Shown: positions 46,061-55,481 of the stretch, one piece after another
How the letters are laid out: every line of letters begins with the position of its first letter
Numbering within the stretch: position 1 is the first letter of the stretch
Assembly (NCBI GenBank): GCA_031763025.1
Contig: JASSKH010000002.1
Location: 13,013,468-13,077,467, forward strand
Source of the DNA: Macrocystis pyrifera
Taxonomy: Eukaryota > Sar > Phaeophyceae > Laminariales > Laminariaceae
Reading direction: 5' to 3'
Length of the DNA stretch: 64,000 nucleotides
Position numbers and translations under genes: made by a program
Notes under the pieces: model-generated
The model's database searches: none
What the model saw: only the letters and a program-made list of their open reading frames with translations
What the model was told of the DNA's origin: nothing

Positions 46061-46915
46061 GTTTTGGACTGTATGTGTTGAAGACTGATTGAACGTGTTA
46101 TTGTGGTGATATTTGGATCATAAAGAGTCTTGAAATTGTGGTATCTATTTGCAAGTAGTGCCACGTCGTTTGGGATTCAGACTTAATTGGGTGATGATTT
46201 GATTATTGCTGGTGCGGCATGTGCCACCGTACCTAATGTGTTTTGGTTTTCAGAGTCTTGGGGATTTCTTGTGTTCTATTTTTATTTGATGATATTCTTG
46301 GGGAGGAATTATATGTTTGGTATTTGACTTGGATTCGTGAGGCGGAAAACTTGTGTCAAGGACACTGCAGTAGTATGTGCTCGATAGTGGATTTCATGGG
46401 GAGGAATTAAGAGAGCATAAAGAAGGAAAGACACGTAGGGGAGTGTTGGATAGGACACTTTCTCTGTGTGATAACTTGGCGTTACTTTGTGGGTGTGTTT
46501 GATGATTGAACGATTTGTGTTTGAAATTGAGACTGATGGAAACGATGATGGATTGATCACCCGTTATTTGGCGACATTATATATTGAATTTGAATTGAGT
46601 TGTTTGTGATTTGAGGATGACCGATACGATGGAGACAGGTTGTGCTGATAAGTTTGAAATCGTATTAAAAAGTGATCGGGGATCTAGCTGAGGCTATAGT
46701 TTGAGTTTACAATTATCTAGTCTACGGACTATTGTACTTTGTGGAGTGTCTTGCCTGTTGACTATAGTTTTGAGAAGGCATGATTTTATCTGGAGTATAG
46801 TACGGAGGATATATTATGGGGTTTTTTTCATGTTATTGCATTGAGATAAAGGAAAGTGATGGCACGAGCAGGGGGAGTGAAATATGTACTCATGACATCA
46901 CTTTCTTTGTGACAG
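46061..46915. other. No gene seen
   Basis: AT-richer sequence after the copia remnant that may include its decayed 3' flank. No LTR pair could be recognised. Confidence 0.4.
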
Positions 46916-47218
46916 CAATAATAATTATTCGGAGATTTGGTACGGAGATCTGGGTTTGGTACGGAGATATGGCGGGACATTGCATTGCAGGATACGTGTG
47001 GGAATTGGGTTTGAGTTCTGTACACAGCCTGCTGACCGAAGTGGACTCCTTTTCGTGTTGGGGTGGGCACGCGCCGTGCCCACTCCACCTTGCCCTTGAT
47101 CTTCCCTTCAAGGTGCACTATAATATACATGAACGAACCGGCCGGTCTTGGCCGCCTGCCTTTCTTCTGAGAGCCCCGTCATCTGGGTTGACAGCACCAT
47201 TCATAATTTACCTATTAG
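46916..47218. repeat. Dispersed repeat D, third copy
   Basis: Joins the block seen at 7875-7960 to the block seen at 37955-38190, showing that both belong to one repeat family. Confidence 0.7.
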
Positions 47219-47675
47219 GTGCAGTACTCTTTTAGGTACCAGGTGTAAAACTGCTGTACCAGCAAGCATCACTCGTAGGTGGTAGATTACTCGTATTGCC
47301 AGGGAGCACACAAGCAGCATATGACACAAGACGACAGCATACACGCGCACCTGCTACATAGACGCCTCCCCCTCTGCCAGGCAGGCCTTCGTGCACAGGG
47401 AATCTGGAAGCGCTCCCTGGTGGCTACAGGTTTTCATCCCGCCACGCCGAGGTTTTGTATCCCCACCAGCACCAGCTGAATACCCACATTGCGAAGAAGT
47501 ACCTCCACCACCAGCAGCTTGCCCAGCGCCTCTTCGCCTTTGAGTTGCTGCAAGCATCTGAGTTTGTATCGTACTCGCGCCTTGTTTCAGGCTCACAGGC
47601 AGAGGATGGCGACAGCATGCAGCATGCCAGCCTAATCGCGCCGCGCATATGGATCTCGCCGCGCGTATATAGTGC

Positions 47676-48067
47676 TTCTGATTGGCCAAACCTTATGAGA
47701 GCCTTATGGGAACACCCAATGAGGATACTTTGATACTTGGCAAAAAAGTACTACTCTGGGCGTAAACATAAAGACCGTTTAATAATTAAAATAAATACCA
47801 AGCGATCATTATATTTGCAACCAGGGCGATCAGGTAAGACCATGAGAGTGCGGCCCATTGTTTCTGATTGGCCAAACCTTATGGGAGCCTTATGGAAACA
47901 CCCAATGAGGATACTTTGGTACTCGGCAAAAAAAATACTACTCTGGGCGTAAACATAAGGACCGTTTAATCATTAAAATGAACCAAGCGATCATTATATT
48001 TGCGACCAGAACCTTACGGGCGATCAGGTAAGACTATGAGAGTGCGGCCTGTTGTTCCTACTCTGAG
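47676..48067. repeat. 196-bp tandem duplication
   Basis: Two copies start TTCTGATTGGCCAAACCTTA at 47676 and 47872, with a shared GGCGTAAACATAARGACCG and GCGATCAGGTAAGAC. Confidence 0.8.
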
Positions 48068-48109
48068 AATCGAAGTACGAAAGTATTAATATGATGGAAC
48101 ACACTATTA

Positions 48110-48450
48110 ATACTTACGGATCCGAATGGCTTCTACGGGAACGCAATATAAACGTGTTTGCTACTGCTGCACACACGTTGTCAAACAGCATTAAGGGCTA
48201 ACTGTACAACAGACTTTTCAACTATAAAACCTACTAGTTGGGAAACCCGAATGGCCTCTACGGGAACGCAAGATAAACCTCTCCGTCACTGCTGTACAGA
48301 CTTTGTAAAACTGTGCAACAGATAGATGTTTCATCTATAAAACCTACCAGTTAGGAAACCCGAATGGCCTCTACGGGCACACAAGATCAACCTCTCCGTC
48401 ACTGCTGTACAGACTTTGAAAAACTACTGTACAATGCACCTCTACCAGAG
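48110..48450. repeat. About 115-120-bp tandem repeats
   Basis: CCCGAATGGCCTCTACGGG occurs at about 48248 and 48359, with a diverged CCGAATGGCTTCTACGGG at about 48122. Each is followed by CAAGATMAACCTCTCCGTCA or a diverged form. Confidence 0.7.
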
Positions 48451-48876
48451 CGCCTAGCAAAAAATTCTGGGACTCAAGCTGACACTCTTTCGGACTGTAC
48501 AGAAAGCTCTCTAGTACTGCAGTACGGACTTTTTAATAGTCAACTCTTAAGACGTTAAAACTGATCAGATGTATCACATGTATCACATACACCATAGATA
48601 ACCCCGACGATGAGCATGTCACGACAAGGTCGCAAGAAAACTCGCGCCACCCCCCGCATCCACCGTGGGCGTCGTAGGTTGTAATGACGGTATGAACGCG
48701 TCAGTACCCCCATGAATGATACACGGGGAAGTTGCGCCAACAACTGATCAAGTTAGAAAAGGAACGGAAATCTAGACTTCCCGCCTCTGCCCCTCTGTAA
48801 TCTCCGCCCGTAAAACTGGCGGAAAGGCAGGAAGACGCGGGTGACGTCTAATGAAATAGTAGGTAGGCGAAAACAA

Positions 48877-49290
48877 CTACGCGGTCGGATGCCCCCCCTC
48901 GCTGTCGCTGCCATCCTCGCCGATTCCAATGTTAGACAGTAGCAGCGTGTCGGGGGCCGACAGGAAAGCCGACATCTGCGGATGGCGGGAAGAGCTACCG
49001 GGCGCGGCTGCGGCAGTGGCGGCGTATTCGGCGGGAGAGCCAGGCGCGGGACAGCCAGGCCCGGGAGAGCTAGGTGAAGGTGGGGAGGCCGTTGCCGTGG
49101 TGGCAGGGGTAGTAGGAGTACCTCCAGCGGCGCCGCGCGCGCGGTTACCGTCCGCCTTCGCCATAGCGGTGAGGATGTCGCGGCAACGAGAAGCGTGAGA
49201 CTGCACGCCGTCAGCGGTCATGTCGGCGAATAGCAGGTCGGAGAGTTCCCACGCTTGGCAGGCGGACCCGGGGTGGGTGTCGAAGAAGAT
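48877..49290 (-). CDS. Hypothetical exon, Ser/Pro/Ala-rich C-terminus
   Basis: On the minus strand an acceptor (CTATGACAG) precedes 49290. The frame reads IFFDTHPGSACQAWELSDLL, FADMTADGVQSHASRCRDIL, then a low-complexity Thr/Pro/Ser/Gly segment, ending GGHPTA and TGA. The non-repetitive N-terminal 45 residues look genuinely coding. It could be the last exon of a host gene or of a DNA-transposon accessory protein. No family is recognised. Confidence 0.4.
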   Translation of the reverse strand: MFFDTHPGSACQAWELSDLLFADMTADGVQSHASRCRDILTAMAKADGNRARGAAGGTPTTPATTATASPPSPSSPGPGCPAPGSPAEYAATAAAAPGSSSRHPQMSAFLSAPDTLLLSNIGIGEDGSDSEGGHPTA

Positions 49291-49617
49291 CTGTCATAGG
49301 AAGCGAGGTAACGGCACAGCGACAAAAGGTAGGGCATTTTTCTTGATTACGACGCATTCCTATTGGTCAATACCTGATAATATAAGGGGTTTACCGAGCG
49401 AGAAAGATTTCGACTTTTGATTACGACGATTTATATTGGCCAAGAGGCCAAAATCACCATGAAATCACCCCGAGGCTCGAATTCCGCTCACTGAACTGTC
49501 AGGTTTCGTGTACGAGCGGCACCTTTCTCGCGGCGCCAACACATCATCAGCAGCAGAGTAGTAGCGGCATAGCAGCAGCAGCAGCAGCAGCAGCAGACCA
49601 GGCAGTCAGAGCTCTCC

Positions 49618-50064
49618 GTGTCAGGCTCCATACGCCGAAGAGGAGGAGCAGTGCCAGTAAGAGTACCAACGGCCTCCAGCAGCAGCACCCGCAAAGCAGC
49701 CGACTTCAACGGGAAGGCCGCTGTAGCCAGAAGCACCAGTGCCAGCACTATCGACAGCAAGCAGCAGCAGAAGCAGCAGCAGCAACAGAAGCAGCAACAG
49801 CAGCAACAGCAACCGACCAGGCAGCAGCAGGAAGCAGCCGACCAGGCAGCTCGAGCTCTCCTACGAGACCAGGCTCAGGATTTATGGGGGCAACGGCTTG
49901 AAGCTGCCCATTCTGTTGTACTCACAGGTGAACTGGGGGTTGTATTACTCTGTTTTTATGTTACAGGCTTGATCCAGAGCATAGCTAAACAACTACCGGT
50001 ACCAACGTGGCAGTGTTATCACGGTGGTCAAGAGCAGACTTGCCTGTTTCGTCAGAACGAGTGA
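49618..50064 (+). other. Poly-Gln frame, uncertain
   Basis: A plus-strand frame encodes basic and Ser-rich sequence, then a Gln run from CAG repeats (49756-49815), then ARALLRDQAQDLWGQRLEAA. A possible donor (CACAG/GTGAAC) lies near 49926. It has no ATG at its 5' end and could be an exon upstream of the 50147 exon or a CAG-driven artefact. Confidence 0.25.
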
Positions 50065-50146
50065 CGCAGTTTGTTTTTTCTACAAGACTCGACATCGCGT
50101 CGACCGGTCGTCCGTCGTCCGTCTCGCTTGTTGAACCCATCCCCAG

Positions 50147-50745
50147 ATGACTCGAGTATTGACCGCCCTTTACTTCAGGAGGCAACGGGGATCAGCGTAC
50201 ATCGAGAACGAGCTGACCGCCGTGATCCAGCCTGCCCTTCTTCTCCAAAAGCTGGGGATTGAGCCCCTGCTGCCCATGTCCTTCGTAAGAGCGACCAGCC
50301 GGGTGGACAAGGAGGTTCTTGGTGTAGACGCGGGTGGGAGATGGTCGATTCGGGGGCAAAACGTGGCGGCCATCAATTCACTCCCCCATCGCGGCACACC
50401 CTTCCTCTTCCACTTGCAGAGGGTCCCTTCTGGGTTCACACAGGAGACGTTCCCTACTGCTCTCGAAGATCGACTAAGGTGAGCGTAGCCGACCACGAGT
50501 GCCATGACAAATAATGTCTGGGTACGTTTTTTCCTGTGTCCCTTTTTTGTGGCAGGAGTACCTGCACTCTTTTTTTTGTCTTTGCACCAACTTGCACGGC
50601 GACCGCCTTTCTGCTCGATGGACCCCTTGCGCTGACTAGCATCGCGATCAAAACGGATGCTGCGCAGGCTTTCAACAACTGCGGCGTAGAAGCAGCGAAT
50701 ACCTTGCACTTGCGCCCGCTCACTAAGTTGAAGTTGGTAGCATAG
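50147..50745 (+). CDS. Possible two-exon hypothetical gene
   Basis: The ATG follows an acceptor-like CCCCAG. Exon 1 encodes MTRVLTALYFRRQRGSAYIE to FPTALEDRL and meets a GTGAGC donor at 50479. A 77-bp intron ends GTGGCAG at 50555. The frame then continues STCTLFFVFAPT, LLDGPLALTSIAIKTDAAQA and NTLHLRPLTKLKLVA to TAG. Frame continuity across good splice sites supports the model, but a long antisense frame (50170-50853) covers the same DNA and no family is recognised for either. Confidence 0.3.
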
Positions 50746-51619
50746 TCGTCTCGATAACACGCCGCCATGACGGCATGCCTGCTGGGGAAGCAGTTGCCGA
50801 ATAGCGCCATTCCGTTCTCCCGCTGTACGAGCGCTCGTCTCAACGACACACAACGGGACTAAGGTTATATGATACCTTCAACTCGGTCGTTCTGTGCAAA
50901 ACGATGGTCGACTCGAAGTGCGCCATCGCCTCGCCTCTGCGTTCCCTGCACCTGAGGACCTGGCGCCCGGTTTAGAAATTATCGAGGAAATACGGTGGCC
51001 GGCCAAAGCTCTATCGAATATGTCGGTACTGCAATACGTAACCGTAACGCCCAGCGCCCCTCAAGTGCTACACACAGAAGTGCGCTCGTCCTTCCCGCCC
51101 TCGTCTACGCCCCTCTCCACGAAACAGGTCTCGTATATGCCCTATCCGCGAAACAGGTGCGCCTGTATAGCACCAGCTACTCTCCGCGCGTGAAGCTCTC
51201 TGTCACGGGGAAGCTCGGACGCAGCTGGTCGGGCTGTGGGGAGCGGTCAAGATCATGAGGGAAACATCACTAGGTGCCTTCGTCCTGTACGCCAGGTCGC
51301 CGCCAATACTTGTGTCATGAAAGGCCGGGCAAGCGACGAGAAAGCGTTGCACAGAACGACATGCGATATATACTGCCGCAGGCCGAGACGCAAGCGCCCG
51401 GAACCGGCGCCCTATCTCCCACCTGCAGGAAATTGCAGCAGACGCTGACGAGGGATTTCATGCAGCCGTAGAGGCGAGCGTCCTGCCCAGGAAGGAGGAG
51501 GGTTTGCTGAGGGAGGGAGGGAGGGAGGGGGGGCGTGTATGCCAAGACAATACACGGCCAGAGTCTGCTGAACCGTCTTTCGATGATTTAGCGTTGCTGG
51601 GCATATATATCATCCGCAG

Positions 51620-51715
51620 GCGGAATCTTACAAGCCACCGCTGGACGATTGTGCGGAGGCAATGGCGACTTCAACAACGAGGACCTTCTTACGGGCAACA
51701 CCGCAAAGCGAGCAG
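51620..51715 (+). CDS. Isolated exon-like segment, unknown
   Basis: A 96-base open segment between a CCGCAG acceptor and a GTGAGT donor encodes AESYKPPLDDCAEAMATSTT and FLRATPQSEQ. Exact borders and a whole number of codons make it a fair exon candidate. Its partner exons were not identified; it might continue the gene beginning near 50147. Confidence 0.3.
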
Positions 51716-51719
51716 GTGA

Positions 51720-53900
51720 GTCATTTGTCGTTTGCCGGAGCTCTAACGTAAGGATGGCGGCATGCGTGTAAATATTCTACTTTTTTTTGCGTATGGTGGA
51801 GTCTGACATTTCTGATGCAAGCGAACGATATTGTGTAGCCCTTGCGTGTGATTGAGACTTCGGTTTCGCTGTCTTATTCGCTCATCTGGCGTGGACCGCA
51901 TAATTTTCCATTTGATCGCCAGATAACACTGATGATGAAGGTGACGACGCTGCAGGTGGAGCCAGACCAGGCAACCAGTGGATCGGTCTCGCCCTTGGCT
52001 AGGACGACAAAGTCGCGGGTCTAATGGGACCAGGCAACAGGGATATACTGGTGAGCGGCGGGTATAAATGCTTGTAAAACTATCCAAACAACATGTAGAG
52101 GCTTGCAAACTTCAGTGCGTGTGTTGGCAGCCTACTCTCGGTTACGAGTCGTGCGAAGGCATGGGGAGTACTCTTGTTGGCAGGGAGATGGCTAGCTAGC
52201 TTTCTTGAACAAATAGATAGCGGTACTACTGTCGTAATATAACTTCTATAATGTGGTATGTAAACTGTGTCAAATGCGCGTACCTTTCGGATGTACAAGA
52301 GTGGCTGCTCACTTGAATCTGCGGACACGCTTCGAGGTCGTTTTTGGGCCACAACCAATCACCGCTGTCGTGGCAACACTATTCTTGCCTTCTTGTTGCG
52401 TCCCTCATATTCAACGCTTCGAGGTCGTTTTTGGGCCACAACCAATCACCGCTGTCGTGGCAACACTATTCTTGCCTTCTTGTTGCGTCCCTCATATTCA
52501 GGGCTACCGCCGGTATCTCTGCACTCTCCATTCGCCATTGCCATCAACAGGAAGATAGCCAGCCAACCTCAAAGTTATGCTTCGGTGTCTGAGAAACGCG
52601 GATAGCTCCCGATCATGAAAGTCGCCGCGGAGTCGTCAGGGGGGTGATGCAGCAAGCACTGACCACGATTTCAAGCACTGCCGTGGCCACGCCTCGAAGG
52701 TTTGCTCCCAACCCCTCAATGCGGGATTCGTTGGCGCCATCCATGGTCGCCGCCAGGACGGTGGGGGCAGGGGCAAATATCTGAGTCCGCGCATGGCGGA
52801 TGGATATCGCCAGGGGGGTGTGAGCGGAGGGGATGGCGGTCGTACACCGATGGAAGAACCCGGAAGTTGCCAGGAGTGTACGCACCGCAAGGGTGGGTGG
52901 TCTCAGATCGACCCTGGACCCATGATTGGACGAGCAACGGCGCATCGTGCCTGCTGACGCTGGCCCAGGGACGGAAAACGCATTCGCCGAGACGCAGAGG
53001 ACAACTGAATTTCCTCCTTGCAAGTTCCCTTTCGTCCGTGGGTCGTACGACGACTCTAAGTATGGCTGGCGTGGTCGCAGAGGCGATTCTCTTTAGTTGC
53101 CACTGACGTTTAACATGGGCTAACGTGAAGGATTTGGTGTAGCACTGGCTGCTGCTGAATACATTTGGCGATTGAAACCGTCTTGTTCTTAACACACGTT
53201 TTGACGTTTTCCGTGTATTGTATGTTTTTTTGGAGAAGACCGAAGGCGATGACTCTGCGTTCTGTGTGTTGTCTAAAATGCAGTGAACTTCGTCATTACA
53301 CCACCAGACAACTCTCCATGCATCCATATTTAACATAGTAGTATATTATACGAGATACCACTTCCATCGGTCACGTTGCGTAGAGTATCTCATGTGTGAT
53401 CCTTCTGTGTCCTCAGAGATAAAATTCTAGAGCAGCAGCTAGCTGCAGTAGTACAGAATGTATTTTCTAGTTTTTTGTTGCCTATCTTTGCGACGAAATC
53501 CCCGCAGCCCTTCACCTGCAACAAATATACCGGTACTGCCAGTCTATCCGGAAAGTACCAGGTAATCCAACGTGAAAAACCGTTTCGCAATCGGATTTTA
53601 TCTCGAACAGATATGCACTAATACATGAAGTCGACTTTTGATGCTGAAAACAGAATCTTGCCTTCCACCAGAACACAGGTAAAGGAGCCCACTGTAAGAG
53701 TAAATGACAGGAAAATGAGAAAATTGAATGCAGTTATACTGAACTCAGTATAGAACGTACCTTTGACAAATAAGAAATTCGGACTCGACCAGCATTCCGG
53801 TGTCTTATTTTTTCCCACTATTTTCAAGTAATTGGTATTGTAGCTCGCCCGACAAAAACGCCTTTCTATTTTTTTCGCGCTTCGCGCGAACAATCTATAT
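51720..53900. other. No supported gene; 87-bp tandem duplication inside
   Basis: Two identical 87-bp units (52328-52414, 52415-52501) start CGCTTCGAGGTCGTTTTTGG. Frames on both strands at 52.6-53.3 kb are long but not recognisable. A palindrome TTCGCGCTTCGCGCGAA lies at about 53874. Confidence 0.45.
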
Positions 53901-55200
53901 ATATTTCTGGACCCCTACCTATGGTCCCTGAGCCGAGGTAACGGTAGGGAATACGCCGTGAATGGACACGACGTGCATCACACATGAAGGGACACGACGT
54001 GAGTGAGCATATCGCGAGGAAGAATGTAACAGGCTCTATAGTGGGTAGTCAGTACCACACAACCGGCAATATAGAGGGAAATGGAAACTGGCACTAAGTA
54101 ATAGTGACAGGATATGTCTGCCATGTTAGGACCTTCGCCACAAGACAAGGCATGGCGCCTAGCGGATACATATATATATATATGTTTTTGAATTGTGATC
54201 ACTGTCTCCTTTTAAGAGTTTCCTCGTTCGCCAACCCGGTTCAGCGAATAACCCTTTCGTACCTCCTTGGGCCCCAGACAATGGCTCCAGTAATACGCTT
54301 GTACGTCCTTCTTTTTCCTTCACTTCGGTCTTCGTTTTCTTCTTCAGCCTTCGCTTCGGTTTCTGTCTCCTTTCGCGTTCGTCTTTCTTTGTTTTCATTT
54401 TGGGTGATTTCTCCTTTCGCCTCTGCTTTGAGTTCTGTCTCTCTCTCTCCTTTAGTCTCCCTTTCAGTAGTTGTTCTCAGCGAACACCCCCTCTTCGTAG
54501 TGTTTGGGTTTTATTACGAGGTGTGGGGGGATCTATAGCCTCATTTCTTTTGTTTCGAATAGCCGCATCTTCGACCACCCTTTTTCCTGGCTTTTTGGGA
54601 TGAACTTTGTCATCACCCTCCGACCATCTTGTGGTCTGCATATACGACTATTTAGGGTGGGCTAATATGATATGAGTAGAGTACTCATGGGCTATAGATA
54701 TATATAATACGTTGCAGTCTTATAGTCTCACGAATACGAGAATAATCCAAAGAGTGGATTAACCTGGCGGATATTCCGTTAGTCGAGAGTAACGTTCTTT
54801 TAGGAATGTTCCCTAGGGTGGATAACCCCCCAGACGAGAGTAATATTCCTTAATGCAGATAGGACCACGAAGTGAGAAGTTCTTATATCAGCAGAAGAAC
54901 GATCGGTAGCCATAGGAAAGTTCTGCAGGAGTAGATCAGATAAGAGGAATTTAGGAGAGCTTGTGGCATGGGGTGGGACGAGTATATCTGGGCGTCGAGT
55001 CCCGCCCCCCTACCTCTCACTTCTCTACCATAGCACCTCCTCAGCTATCGCCATCAATATGAAGATCTAAATCAGAAGAAGCGAAGCACTGCTTTCCAGC
55101 TGCCAGAACCACCTCCCTTACCACTACCCTTACCACTACCCTAGAGCGGTCTCCGCTTCACACGTGGGAAATATCGCTGTACCATTTGTGACGAGATTTG
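53901..55200. other. Downstream flank of the Rep gene, no gene seen
   Basis: A pyrimidine-rich stretch (54310-54480) and short GAGAGTAA..TTCTTT words occur. Two single copies of the Rep-adjacent words (AACCGGCAATATA and AACTGGCACTA) lie at about 54060-54097. Confidence 0.4.
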
Positions 55201-55214
55201 ATAGGCGCTATAAC

Positions 55215-55455
55215 GGATAACCGTCGGTACTAACCGTCAACATGCAAAACCGGAAGTACTTAACCGGCACTGTATTTTGTAAATGGCACAACTTAACCGG
55301 CAATATAAAAAAGTGCACTACGGTACTTAACTGGCACTATTTGATATAACTCGCTCTAGTTTGAGGGGTAACTGGCACTAGTCAATCACCTTATATACAA
55401 AAAAAGGGTAACCGGCGGTACTAACCGTCAAGATCGGGTCAAAAATAACGGCTGG
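55215..55455. repeat. Iteron-like TAACYGGCA cluster beside the Rep gene
   Basis: Nine to ten copies of TAAC(C/T)G(G/T)C occur within 240 bp, near 55217, 55231, 55247, 55261, 55294, 55328, 55369, 55409, 55422 and 55446. Two copies are joined as TAACCGNCGGTACTAACCGT on both edges of the cluster. They lie just 3' of the last recognised Rep exon. Rep proteins of HUH type often bind short direct repeats, so a binding or end function is inferred, not shown. Confidence 0.6.
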
Positions 55456-55481
55456 GCAAAGTATATGAAACCGCTACTCAC

